Part shown: piece after piece, positions 1-11,689 of the stretch
Layout: every line of letters begins with the position of its first letter
How positions within the stretch are numbered: the first letter of the stretch is position 1
Origin: Miscanthus floridulus
Taxonomy: Eukaryota > Streptophyta > Magnoliopsida > Poales > Poaceae
Length of the DNA stretch: 64,000 nt
Assembly (NCBI RefSeq): GCF_019320115.1
Contig: NC_089588.1
Span: 118,325,591-118,389,590 of the forward strand
Reading direction: 5' to 3'
Translations under genes and position numbers: made by a program
Notes under the pieces: model-generated
Seen by the model: only the letters and a program-made list of their open reading frames with translations
What the model was told of the DNA's origin: nothing
Database searches by the model: none

Positions 1-1069
1 CATTAGTACCCGTATAGAAATATGAATGAAACTTCTGCTCTAATTCTGCCCATGTGCCAATGGAATGAGCTGGTAGAGACGTAAACCATGTGAAAGCTGG
101 TCCTGTAAGAGACAAAGGAAAATATCGAATCCTCCAAGCTTCATCTGAAGCAGCTTCTCCAAGCTGCATTAAGTACCGACTGACATGCTCTATGGTACTA
201 GTATCATCTTGACCAGAAAACTTGGTCAAATCTGTTGGAGGCTTCACCCTTGGAGGTAATGCCACTCTGTCGTACCATTCTGGATAAGGAGACTTGTATG
301 AATAGGATTGATTCTTTGGCTTCAAGCCGAACTGATTTTGCATCATATCAGTCATCCTGTGCATCAAAACATCAATGCCTGGATCTTGATTTCCTTGTAC
401 TTGCACTCCAGAAGGCAATCCTGAAACACTTCTATACCCTGGATTTGGCACAGCATTGATAGCACTGTAATCAGTAAATTCTTGATACCCATCTCCATAC
501 ATATTCTTCTGCAATCTGTTTGATGCTGGAGAAACTCTATAAGCTGAAGGTGGCACTTCTCCTGTGGTACCAAATGTCACCTGGCCATAGGTGGGATGTG
601 ATTGCTTTTCAGTGTGAGTCAATCCACCTATATTTGAAGGCGACGCTACTTCTTTTCCAACAGGCTTCTCTTGATGCTTTGGAACATTGAAAAGCGTCGG
701 CCCACTGAGTGGTCCAACATTTTCTTCGAAATATTTATCAACCATTGGACCAAAAGTACTGATCATGATTGCTCGAAAGGTATTCAGAAAAGCTGTGTGA
801 TGGTTTGTCATGGTTTCTCCCATAGCTTTATAAACCAGGGCTGCCATCTTCTGAGCATCCTCCTCTTCAGTGTAATCAGTTTGATGCGGAAGAAGAACCC
901 TTGGCATTGACTGCTTTTGAAACACTTTATTGCTCTTGTTTTTGGAAAAAGACATCAAGCACTTTCGTTGGTATTGCTCACATGCTTGTAGCACTAAATC
1001 CCTGTAATTATTTGGCAATTCTGTCATGCTCACATCCAGAACATGATCATTGTTGATCTCAGACGCCAT
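1..1069 (-). CDS. gag: Ty3/gypsy gag polyprotein, 5' part, runs off the left edge
   Basis: Reading the minus strand from the ATG at 1069-1067 gives an uninterrupted frame to base 1 (356 codons), with no stop in the window. It starts MASEINNDHVL. Near the window edge it carries the retrotransposon gag core, with motifs such as LTGPAFTWF and WAELEQKFHSYF (about residues 320-355). Gag forms the virus-like particle that packages element RNA in the cytoplasm. The start is the first ATG downstream (minus sense) of an LTR and a putative primer-binding site, as expected for a 5' gag. The gag core resembles Tat/Athila-type grass gypsy elements (inference). Protease, RT and integrase would lie left of the window. 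No stop or frameshift is seen, so the element may be fairly young. Confidence 0.85.
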   Translation of the reverse strand, partial: MASEINNDHVLDVSMTELPNNYRDLVLQACEQYQRKCLMSFSKNKSNKVFQKQSMPRVLLPHQTDYTEEEDAQKMAALVYKAMGETMTNHHTAFLNTFRAIMISTFGPMVDKYFEENVGPLSGPTLFNVPKHQEKPVGKEVASPSNIGGLTHTEKQSHPTYGQVTFGTTGEVPPSAYRVSPASNRLQKNMYGDGYQEFTDYSAINAVPNPGYRSVSGLPSGVQVQGNQDPGIDVLMHRMTDMMQNQFGLKPKNQSYSYKSPYPEWYDRVALPPRVKPPTDLTKFSGQDDTSTIEHVSRYLMQLGEAASDEAWRIRYFPLSLTGPAFTWFTSLPAHSIGTWAELEQKFHSYFYTGTN

Positions 1070-1083
1070 CTTGAACTAACAGG

Positions 1084-1103
1084 TGGTCCCACCGGGCATG
1101 CCA
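1084..1103 (-). other. Putative primer-binding site of the gypsy element
   Basis: Minus-strand TGGCATGCCCGGTGGGACCA lies just inside the LTR edge and 15 bases before the gag ATG. It begins with TGG, the complement of a tRNA CCA end, and is GC-rich like a PBS. I did not match it to a named tRNA. Confidence 0.45.
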
Positions 1104-1110
1104 AAAAGTG

Positions 1111-2513
1111 TGTTGACACAAAATGTGACGCACTGTGCCTCACACACAGTAAGCCGAAAAGCGTGGCTTCAATCGGGTTCCCGGTGCTTCGTGATCCGGA
1201 AGCGTGCCAGTCAGTTTGACCTGAAAACTAACAAGGGATAGAACAAATAAATGTCAAACCGGAACATGTCGGGTAATACCAGACAGTTCCACATATACGG
1301 CCCTGAAGCCACTTACAACGACATACAGCTATAGAGAGCTGTCTGCCAACAAGTTCATAGATCATTCAGCTAGTCGTAAGATGAATGCACGTAAAGACCT
1401 AATTGCCGAATGCATGTGCATGGGAAGACATGTTTGAACAAGTGAAATTAATTATGAGTTAATGCATAACCAAGCTCGGTAGTCCAGCCGAATTGGGGTC
1501 CATGAGGAAGGAACGTGCAAATAAAAAACAATTAAACTAATCTAAAACCTGCATCTGCCGCATGACACCTAGTTTCGTTAAAGCTTAAACGTGATTAACA
1601 TGCATGAACCCGCAACACGTGACAATCTAGATTAAAATAATTCAGCCATTGTGAGCGTATGATCTATTTGCAAAGATAATATGAAAAGCAATGATCGTTG
1701 AAGCACGAATAAAACCATAAGAGAAAAAGAGAGCCGAACAATATCAATCTAGATTGGGCAGAAGTATGTTACAAATATATAAAACATTTAAAACATGCAA
1801 CACTGGATAACTTAATGAATCTATTTAGATTTGCCATATCTAATAGAGCCGATAACTATCTTGCTTTCACTAAGCATATTGAGCAAACGCCTGCCGCACG
1901 GTATTTACTCATAAACAAAGCATAAGCAAAGACTTCTTGATTGTCAAGCAAAGATCCGCCGCACGATCATTGAAAACAAACAAGACTACTTGCATCACGT
2001 CTAAATCCACCGCATGATACTAAACATGATAACAAGGTTGTCGGAACTTACGGAGGTCGACGGATCGATGACTCCTCTCGAAGAACTCGACGACACGACA
2101 AAAGGACTCGAAAGTTGGCACGGGGCCGATTGTATTGATTTGGTTGTGAACCCTTATTACAATGGTCGAGGGTCAATATTTATACCCTAGACAAAACACG
2201 AGTCCTAGAGGACTATGATTTACAAAGGAACTTCTAAACAAACTTGGAAACTTACGATTCCTTATCCTAAACTTTAGATTCCTTTATTATTACAACTTTC
2301 AACTTTCCGATCGGCCTTGCCTGCCATCTTCTGTTTTCCCAAATGGAGTCACCGCCTTTTGAAGTAACCGACCGCACAAACATTTAGCCGACCGCCTATT
2401 TTGTTTGCCGAACACCCTTCTTCCCGCATGCGGGTCCACCTGTCATCCTCCAGAATCGACCAAAATCCAGTGTTAACAGCACTAAACTCATATGTGCCCA
2501 GGGATTAGTCACA
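1111..2513 (-). mobile_element. 5' LTR of the minus-strand gypsy element
   Basis: The plus-strand segment begins TGTTGACACA and ends GATTAGTCACA, so both ends show the TG...CA signature. It abuts the PBS and gag on one side and a different LTR on the other. A minus-strand TATA box (TATAAATA, 2177-2184) is the likely promoter. The outer end could also be placed at 2515. The matching 3' LTR would be left of the window, so the duplication at the insertion site (candidate CATAT at 2514-2518) cannot be verified. Confidence 0.7.
2177..2184 (-). promoter_or_regulatory. TATA box in the gypsy LTR
   Basis: Minus-strand TATAAATA sits within the LTR, about 1.1 kb upstream of the gag start. This is a typical position for the U3/R promoter of a long LTR. 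Confidence 0.5.
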
Positions 2514-5361
2514 CATATAAGTTGACATATTATAAAAAGTATCATCACAGTGTATCTTACATCACGATTAATAATAACACATAGTCTTACACAACATAGC
2601 GGAAGATAAAATGATAACTCTCTCGTGGAACTCCATCACAGGGAAGGTCAACTAGTTGACCACAAGCCTAATAATCCTTAGGAAACTCCTCATACCCGTT
2701 GTCTTCTGTTACCCATCTGGGATTTTTATCCAAATATAGAAAGTAAACAAGCGTAAGTACTTCCCGTACTTAACAAGATAACATGCGGTTATGTAGCTCA
2801 AAAAGGATGACACAGGTTTATTGCAGTTAGCACTTTTAGTAAGTCTAGATTTTATTATCAAGTTTAATCAAGTTATGCTTAAGCTCCCATTTAATCCCAC
2901 ATAAGCAGATATCAGAGTCATTTGCATCATATTATCATCGTATACCATCATAAATGAACCGCAATGAGTAACCAATTATTCTGTGAGTTTTCCAGGCCAC
3001 TCGTGACCGTGAGCATGGCTGTTATAACAGTTTGTAACCCCGTGCAGAGGTGGTGCACATTCACCGCGAGTCGTGATTCCCATATGCCCGGGTTAATTGC
3101 TCCGATGTCACTGCCAAGGTGAGCGGGCAGGGTACACTATGAAGCCATTTCATAGGTTTCTCTAACAAGTTAGGGCCGCTAGGTTTCCTCGACAGGCAGA
3201 TGTAGGAACCCCTCTTTCCTATGGCAAATATCCATCGCGGCTATACACATAGGAACAGAGGCAGCCCTATACCCAACATGGCAAGCCCCTTTTGCGCCAT
3301 AGAGGTAACCTCTAACAAGCTAGAAAAGGGTCCTATTACTGAGCTAAAGTCAGAGCCATATGACTCTCACGGTTGCACTGTCAGTCCCAGCTTTTGTCGA
3401 CAGATAAGTCCTTATGGAGGGCCGAGAGCAACATGATCAAAAGTCATTTGCACCTTCGCCCTATGGATCAGTTGTTATAAATCATGTTTTACTTTTAGTT
3501 CCATAGACCCATTAACCATTGTATAGATCATGTTCAGTTAGAGCACTAGCAATCTACCCATATGCAATTAACCCATAGGAGTCAAGGAAACATGTCATCA
3601 AATAACTAGGAAGTCCTTATGGTTATCAAAGTTAGACACATGCACATGAGTGAATGATTAAAGTGAATAGGACATCAAGGTAGGCCCATGCTATACTTGC
3701 CTTGGTTCACAAACTCCTGCTGGTCCTACTGGTCGTTGAAGAACCCTTGATCTCCAACGTTCTCCTCACCGTCTGAACACGACCAACACGGCAACACACA
3801 ACATTCCAGGAACATTCATGCAAAGCAAACAATCATACAGTTAGAACAGTACACCAGCAGTATAGAAAACAAGATAAAATGTTTATGAAAAGAATCTACG
3901 TCTCGCTACGATCACGTCAACGCGAAGTTCACGAAAATCAGAGCTAAAACGCTAAAGTTATGAATTAAACGGGGTTTTCCTATAGCACTTTATTTAATTA
4001 AACCTAACCATGAAATTTAAAAGTTGCAAACGTGATTAATAGTTGTACTAACACGTAGATTATGAAATTACGAAGCTAACACAATTTGAACGGGTTAATT
4101 CGGAGCTAAAACGAAGTTTTTATGAGCAAAACAAATCTAGTGGCATTTCTGTAAATACTGAAGACGTATTTTGGACTAAAACAGTGTACTTTACGTTTTC
4201 AAAATGAGAAAGCGTACTCTAGAAACTGCGCTAGGGACGGTGGGTTCAATAAAATGAAACCTGGGGGTCTCTTTAGCAAATTTACACGCGAAAGGGTATC
4301 GGCTTCTATGAGCCGTTGATCAAACGATGGTGGGCTCGGATTAGAGAGGGGAAGAGAGAGAAAGGGAGGCCGGCGGGGAACAGTGCAGCTGCGGCGGCTT
4401 AGCCCTGGCCGACGGCGAGGTGGTCACCGGCGCGCGCGGAACTCGGCCCACGGGCCACGGTTCGAAGAACCGAGGGCACCGGGAGAAGGAGGGGGAGCAG
4501 GGGACCTCAGCCAGGCCGAGAACGGGGCCGAAGGACGCGGCTGAGGCGACGGTTGCCATGGCCGGCGACGAGAGCACATGGCCGCATGCGAAACGGGCTC
4601 TAGAAGCCATGAAACGAGAAATAAATTGCACGGGGAGAGAGAGGGGAGAACGACGAAGCTCATAGCGGGGAAAAACGGGGTCAACGGCGGCTCGAAGACG
4701 GCAGACCACGCGGAGGCGGACGGCGGATCCCAGCGCGCGCTGCGGCGGTTGTTGTGGCCTCCTCGGCGCCTGGCGAACGCGAAGAAGAGAGCGGGGAGGC
4801 AGCAGGGGTGCGCGCGGGGGTTTGGCACCCTTTAAATGAGGCCGGGGAGCGGGGCGACGCGCCCACGACGCCAGGAGCGGGCGGCGGTTGCGGCATGGAC
4901 CGGCGCGGGCGGTTGCGGGAGGAGAGGGACGGCGCCGATAGGTGGGGCCAGGCGATCAGCGGCTGAGGCACGGGGAAGGGAGCGGCAGCGGTTGCCTGGC
5001 CGAGCTGGGCCGGCCCAGGAAGGGAAGAGGGGAGGGCGAGCGGGCCGCGGGAAAAGAAAAAGGCCAGTTGGGCCGGAAGTGAGGAGGGGATGGAGAGAAA
5101 AGAAGAAATTCTTTTTCTTTTTATTTTTAGAGTTTTTTAAAAGTATTTTTCAAATGGATTTGAATTCTTGTTTTCAAATTTGGTCAAACCAATCATCCCA
5201 GGAATGAATATGCAGCAGCATGTATGCATCAAGAGGTTACTAACCTTATAATTGATTTTGATTCCATAAAACTATTATTTCCCTAAGTTCAATGCTCACA
5301 AAAATTGCTTAAATAAATCAATTTGGCTATTTTAGAAAATGAAAATTTTCAGGGTGTGACA
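2514..5361 (-). mobile_element. Partial long LTR of an older gypsy-type element, interrupted by the gag element
   Basis: The segment ends at 5361 with GGGTGTGACA (minus-strand start TGTCACACCC, a common grass gypsy LTR start). Several blocks align with the 6154-9668 LTR: GACCGTGAGCA(T/C)GGCTG, the 'aggttcgtctaacaagttagggcc' type region, and a GC-rich block at about 4320-5090. It is therefore a diverged relative of that family. The left end is cut at 2514 by the gag element. The expected first ~75 bp (compare 6154-6230) should lie beyond that element's far end. No PPT follows 5361, so this is either an outer 5' LTR or a solo LTR. Short open frames in the GC-rich block are overlapping on both strands and look non-coding. 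Confidence 0.65.
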
Positions 5362-5460
5362 TTATCTATTTACGCTAATTATGTTAGAAAATGAACAAAA
5401 GAGAACAGTACAATTTTATATAAGTAACTTTTATCAACCAAATATATTAAATAGCAACTA

Positions 5461-5913
5461 ATGCATATGCCCAACGACAAGGACAGTTTGTTGAAAGGTC
5501 TAGGTGATAAGTTGACCAGGTTATTCAAGAAGAGCGAAGAGCGCCGCCACAAGATCGCTGGTGCCATTGAGAAGATCAGGAAAAATCTCCAGGAGGTGAC
5601 CGACCGGCATGGTAGATTCACCGTCGACAGCTTTGTTGCCAAGCCTGCAGCATCCACGCGAACTGTCTATCCTCGCCTTAGTGCTATGTACAGAGAAGCA
5701 TCACAGATCATTGGCATCGACAAGTCAAGTGCTGATCTCATATCCATGCTGTCGCCCAATAGGAATGACGAGTCCAACCTGAAGATGAAGATTGTTTCTG
5801 TTGTTGGAACTGGTGGGCTCGGCAAAACTACTCTTGCCAAGGCAGTGTATGTTATAAAGTTCCAGAATGACGAGCCCAATATGAATGAAACTTCCAGAAT
5901 GAATAAAGTTTAA
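5461..5913 (+). pseudogene. NLR (CC-NB-ARC) resistance-gene fragment
   Basis: A 150-residue frame resembles the linker between the Rx-type coiled coil and NB-ARC of monocot NLR immune receptors (for example RRHKIAGAIEKIRKNLQEV), followed by a complete P-loop, VVGTGGLGKTTLAKAVY (codons around 5800-5850). NLRs bind ATP/ADP through this P-loop and sense pathogens in the cytoplasm. A full family member is about 900-1,000 aa. Here the N-terminal coiled coil is missing (in-frame stop at 5452-5454, with an LTR boundary at 5361), and RNBS, GLPL, MHD and LRR parts are absent. The residues after AKAVY do not look like NB-ARC and may be intron read-through after a GT at about 5848. The gene was probably cut by the flanking LTR elements. 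Function is very unlikely. Confidence 0.75.
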
Positions 5914-6153
5914 TTAATTACTGTAGCAGTATAGCCGGTTCCATGGTGCAATGAAACAATTTCCCTGCAGTTAACAGTACACTGCCGGCTATGTGTGGTG
6001 GAGGAAAATGGTTGGGTGGTGTTAACTGCGGGGAGCTCCAGAATTAAGTGATTAGTGTGGCAGTTTATATTATATGAAAACAAGTGCAATTAAACTATTT
6101 TAGTTTGACTTCTAGAACGAAAAAGGTATAATTCCTTTTAAAAGCTGTTGTTT
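5914..6153. other. Short spacer between NLR fragment and LTR element
   Basis: No coding signal is visible. It could be NLR intron or degraded NLR sequence. The bases preceding the LTR (6149-6153, TGTTT) would be one copy of the target duplication, but the other end of the element is truncated. Confidence 0.3.
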
Positions 6154-9100
6154 TGTAGCACCCGGTTTTAAGAACAAAACCAGATACACACCATATGTGA
6201 GCCCAGGAAGTCAAATCTCACATATAGCTACAAATATGGGTAATATCAATAGACAATGCTTAAATACATATCGTATTAGTATAAGAAATATAACCTCAGA
6301 GTATAGACAGCGGAAAGACAACTCCGATCTTCAGGCAAAGACTCTAAATCCACAGGGACAACTGACTGGTTGATCACAAGCCTAACTCCTCCAGACTGGC
6401 AATCTGGTACCCATCCGGGATTTTTCCAAAGATTTAAAAAGTAAAGCAAGCGTAAGTACATGTGGTACTCAACAAATATAACATGGGGTTCATGAGGCTC
6501 AAAAGGCTGACACTGGTTAACTGCGATTTACTTTTAATGAGTCATGATTTTAGCAATTGAGTAGCAACAAGTTTATCACAAGCCCATAAACACAAGATCA
6601 GGTAAACATGAATAATGAATAGCATAAACAGTAATCATTAGTGAGCATCTTCATCATCAGTATCATCTGTGTTCATCATCTATTAACCATTAGTGATCAT
6701 CTATTCCGTAAATGTTCCAAGGCCGCTCGTGACCGTGAGCACGGCTGATATACCAGTTTTACACTCTGCAGAGGTTGTACACTCTCACTATGAGTCGTGA
6801 TTTACCCTTTCGCCCAAGGTGATCAGCCTCTTGACCCACTACCAAGGAAGGTCGGCAGGGTTCACTACGAAGCCTTTCAAAGGTTCGTCTAACAAGTTAG
6901 GGCCATTAGATTCACTCGGCAAACAGATGTAGAGCCCCCCTTCCCGATGGCACATTGACACGCAGCCTATACTCATGGGGACAGAGGCCGCACTATACCT
7001 GATTTATCAAGCAGTTCTTACGCCAATAAAGGTAACCACTAACAAGCTAGAAAAGGTCCTCATACTAAGCTAAAGCCAGAGCCATATAGCCCTCACAGCT
7101 GTACTATAAGTCCCGGATGATCACTTACAGCTAAGTCCTTAGGGAGAGGAATCTAGAGCACCATAAAAACCGCCCAATGCTCTAGCCCCCTTGTTCCATG
7201 TTGCTAAAAAGCATCTTTTAGTGTTTATTGCATATACCATTAGTTAAGTTACAAGATCATGGTCTTTAATTGAGCGCTAGCATCATACTACCCAATGCAA
7301 TAACCCAAAGGTGTCAAGGTACAAGATATCAAATATCTAGGATATCCTTATTGGCAACAAGGTAGACACATGCAATATGAATTAAGTGAGTAAAGGTGAA
7401 TAGACAACAAGGAAGATCCCATGCTATACTTGCCTTAAAATACTGATCCTTCGATAAGCTTTAATCTTCAACGTTCTTCTTCTTGATCACCACGTATATC
7501 TCACCGACTGGACGAAATCATAAAGCACCACATAAGCATCCATGCAATCATACACGAAGCAAACAATAGATCTAAATTAGAACAATACACCAAACATCAA
7601 ATTAAGATGAAAAGTTTGTAAAACGAATCTACGTCTTACTACGAACACACAGACGCGAAAAGCACGCTAATCGGAGCTACGGTTAAAAAAGATACAACTA
7701 CTAATAGATTTACTCATAAAACTATTAGCTTCATGTGTCTTAATGGTATAAAAACATATATAAGATATTTTATAGAGATTATAATTTAAGTTAAATTTAG
7801 ATTTGATTTATAAAACTAAAGTGAAACAAATCATATTCTATTTATAAAATCCAGTTGCATAATTGTTATTTAAGATATGATTCAAACCATGAAATTCCAG
7901 TATTAGTGACATGATAACCATGAAATTCCAGTATTAGTGACATGATAAACACTGTTACTAACGCGTAGATCTTGACGCTATGACTCTAACGCAACTTGAA
8001 TGGATTAAAACGGATCTAAGACGCAGAAGATATGATTTAAACAAGATTTCCTTTAATAAAATAATAGATTAAATCTAGCCACGAATTTTAAAAGTTGAAA
8101 ACCTACTTAACAGTAGTATTAACATGTAGATTATGAAATTACGAACCTAATACAATTTGAACGGGTCAAATCGGAGTTAAAACGGAGAAGTTATGGCTAA
8201 AACAAAATCAGTGGCAATTCTATAAATAGTTGAAAACGTATTTTAGACCTTATCAAAACAAAATACGCTTTCAAATGGGGAAAACAAAATCTGTAAATAT
8301 GTTTTGGACTGCGGGTTGATTTCAGAAAACCTTGGGGGCTCTTTTGTAAAACGACCGAAGCTGGCGTGGTTGACCCGATCGTTGTCCACGTGGTCGACGC
8401 GTGGCAGAAGGGAACTGGCCAAGGTGGTGAACCGGCCGTGGACTGGCTGAGGTGGAACTGTGGACCAAGTCCACAACTGTGCTCATGGACCGGTACGAAA
8501 GGGTATGCGGGTTCTAATCTGGACGGTACATCTAGGATCGGACGGTTGAGGATGGTTGATGAGGGAGTGCGCCACCGGAACAGGAAAGGCGAAGACGGCC
8601 GCCATGGCCAGTGACGGAGCTTGTCGGTGAGGCTCGATTTCCGTGATTCCGCCCGCCATTCTTCACGGGAAAAATACGGGGAGCTAGATATCATCCCTGC
8701 GAACTAGGACAGCGATCCATGGCCGCTAAAAGCAAGCAGAGATGGCTGGAGGCGAACTATGGCGGCGACGGTACAGCTACGACGCGGGGAGACCAAGACA
8801 ACGTGAGAGAGAGAGAGAGAAAAGGGGTTAGGCATGCTCGCAACTTCAACGCGAATCTCGGGAACAAGCTTACCATGACGGAGGGCGTCCAATCGGCTCG
8901 GCGACGTCGGCTCCTCCCGACGGGATCCAGGCGGCGGCGCTGGCTAGCTCGGGGCAAGGGCAGTGCGGAATAGGGCGCGGGGTAGGTGGCTCCGCACAGG
9001 GCTCACTATTTAAGGGCCGGTATTCGTAGGGCGCAAGGCAACAGTAGCGTGGCCGCAGCGGAGTCGAGCGGCGGCGGTGGAGTCCGGTTCGGCGACGGCA

Positions 9101-9668
9101 CGAGGAAGAAGATGGCTGCCAGGTGGGCCAACACGGTCAGCGAGAGGGAGGGGAGGAGAGGTGCGTGGCGCAACTGCTGGGCTGAGAAGCTGGGCCACGC
9201 GATGATATCAGGGTACACGGGCGCGAGTGGGCCGGTGCGGGGAAAAAAGGTTGGCCCAAGAGAAGAGGGAAGCGGCCCACAGAGGAATGCGAGGCCAAGC
9301 TGGCCTGCGGTGGCGCGCTGGCAGTAGACTGGCTTGCTGGGCCGGTGGGAGTGGGACCTGGGCTGCGCGGCTGCTCGGGCCGAAACAGAGAAGGGGGAAG
9401 AGAAATATTAAAAGTCCTTTTCTATTTTCTAAAACATATTTTCAAAACCAATTCCAATTCCAATTCCAATTCTCTTTGAAACTTTGATCAAAACTAAACA
9501 TTCACAAAATAATATGCAGCGGCATGTATGCATAACCATGTTGCTAAGCCCCATGATAAATTTTAAAATAATGAAAATTATTATTTTCCTATGTTTTATG
9601 AGCACAAAATTCCAAATTAAATCATTTTAGCTCTATTTCCAAAAAAAATCAAAATTTAGGGAGTTACA
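6154..9668 (-). repeat. 3' LTR, full length, about 3.5 kb
   Basis: It starts TGTAGCACCC and ends GGGAGTTACA on the plus strand (TGTAAC...GCTACA in element sense). It contains a 31-bp tandem duplication at 7886-7947, a GC-rich block at about 8350-9400 and a (CCAATT)n tract at 9448-9471. Several 60-165 residue open frames occur in the GC-rich block on both strands. They overlap each other and show no family motif, so I regard them as chance. Confidence 0.75.
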
Positions 9669-9670
9669 AT

Positions 9671-9682
9671 TCTACCCCCCTT
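9671..9682 (-). other. Polypurine tract
   Basis: The minus strand reads AAGGGGGGTAGA, two bases from the LTR start TGTAACTCCC. This is the expected position of the plus-strand primer. Confidence 0.65.
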
Positions 9683-11674
9683 AAGATGAATCTCGTCCTC
9701 GAGATTCGGAAAACGTTGACTTGGAGATAGGGATACTTCGTCTCTAGGCTCTTCTTTACTTCATTGTGTAGTTCCATCGTCCTAATAAGAATTCCGTCTT
9801 ACCTCACATACCTGTGAATCTTACTCCAAGTAACTTGTCAAACTAACTCCAAGATTATGACTGGTACCTTAAACAATTCTTAGGTAACTCCAATCACTAG
9901 GCCATCTTTCCTTTTTAGTCCATAATATCAATTCTCTTTCTTAGTATATTCACCTTCCAACAAAGCCTGACGAATCTCTTGGTCAGAAGGATATTCTACT
10001 ACCAACCTTCAAAACATTAATGATCCCGGTCAAGTTGCTCAAACTTGGAATACAATTCTTAGTCCTTGGTGTCACCCGAACCTTATTAGCACAACACTCC
10101 ATTGCTAAGGGCATCGGCTGCGACTTTTGCTTCTCCAAGTGATAGCATTTTTCCAAGTCATAATCAATTTTATTCCAACGAGGATATCACAAGCTCAAGA
10201 CCAACTTGGTGAAGATGTCCTGTAGATTCTTGTGATTCTTCTATATGTCACTTTTACTTCCAAGAAGATATTACTTCCATGCTCCATAATGAATAACTCT
10301 AGATAACATGTTAGGTAGTTTAATTCACGCTTCCTTAGTTGACAAGGTACTATATTTTTCTTCTTGCATAAGGACACATCCCATGCCTTGACAAGATGCA
10401 TCCTAGTGGATATAAAGCTCTTGTCCTAATTTGGCAAAGCTAATTCTTTGGTTTTACCCCAACCTCTTCTTGGATTCCTTCAACACTTAGCTGGGGTCCC
10501 TTAATCCAAACTAACTTAAAAGCTTCTCCGATAGCTCTACCAAAATCTTGATGATCTTGGTTAAACCTCCCTTGAATCTTTAATCAAACCACATTGAGAC
10601 TCTAAACTTCCTTCACATCCTTGGGTACCACCACGCTTCCGCTGCGCAAACTAGAACGTAGGATACTTCACCTTGCAAATTCTTCAACTTGGCTACCCCC
10701 CTTAAGAAAAGATAAACTAGGGGACACAAGAAGGGTAGCTTGCACCTCCTCCTAGATGAGCTAACTAGTATCAAGATGTTCTGACATCCCAATGATACTC
10801 TTGTGTATGGGCAAGAACAAGAATCTGAAATTCCTCGCGAGATGAAAAACAACAGCGCAGTAAAACAGTTGTAACTCTTATTATGTTAATCCAGTGAAGT
10901 TATAGATTATATCATTGGAAAGCTTACTAAATTCTCCGCAACTTCCTTATAGAACACTTTTCCAAATTCTGCCATTAACTTGGTCAAAACAGGGTACAAC
11001 AGAAACTATTCTGGGTTCCAACAACACAGATGCATTGGCTTGTGATTTTTGTATCTCCAAAACTATAATAGCTATCAGGATGACTCTCACGCTTAGAGAA
11101 AGATATTGATGTCAACTATTGTTCAGAATTTTCTCATGATTTATGATCGTCCAAAATCAGAGATATAAGCCAAAGAATGCAAGCTGCTCTGAAAAGACAG
11201 GATAGGGGGAACAGAAGAAAACCATATCTCAGCTATTTATTTCACTAATCCTTATACCTTAGGCCTATAAACTAAATGAAATTGTGGGAACACCCAACAA
11301 CATCATTGCAATCATTACAAAGATACAAAACAATCATAAGCGTAATGACAATTCAACAAGCAATAAAGGTGCACACTCAATCATTGACTTAACTTTCGAT
11401 ATTATCGTCCTCATTATACTAGGGATAACAATCCTAAGACTCGTCTTCAGATTACACAAGAAGGTGGTGAGAGACAATTCTAAAAGCATATCAAATCAAG
11501 GGGTAAAGATGAGAACAAAGACTTCAAAATAAGCATCAAGGAGAAGATAAATATCAAGGATAGATATATAGTAGAGAAGAAAATATCAAGATTTGTACAA
11601 CAAGGATTTTATAGCAATTTCAAAACCTTAAGACGGCCAATTTCTAACTAGGCTTGTGTCCTACAGTCAGCATT

Positions 11675-11686
11675 GCTCTGATACCA
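11675..11686 (-). other. Primer-binding site, initiator-Met tRNA type
   Basis: The minus strand reads TGGTATCAGAGC, the canonical plant tRNA-iMet PBS, three bases inside the right LTR. This fixes the minus orientation of the element. Confidence 0.85.
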
Positions 11687-11689
11687 CTT

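Larger units (their letters stand above)
9669..11689 (-). other. Decayed interior of the long-LTR element
   Basis: About 2 kb lies between the LTRs. Beside the 3' LTR the minus strand still reads as the typical end of a gypsy polyprotein (EDEIHLKGG). The rest shows no gag, RT or integrase motif in any frame that I can recognise. Small frames at 10195-10401, 10613-10852 and 11284-11532 have no visible homology. Confidence 0.6.

Noticed and set aside
4341..5207. Several 80-134 codon frames on both strands
   Set aside because: They overlap in a GC-rich LTR block, share no motif with known proteins, and their counterpart in the 6154-9668 LTR does not conserve them.
8197..9487. Open frames up to 165 codons in the long LTR
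   Set aside because: Same reason: GC-rich U3-like sequence with overlapping frames on both strands.
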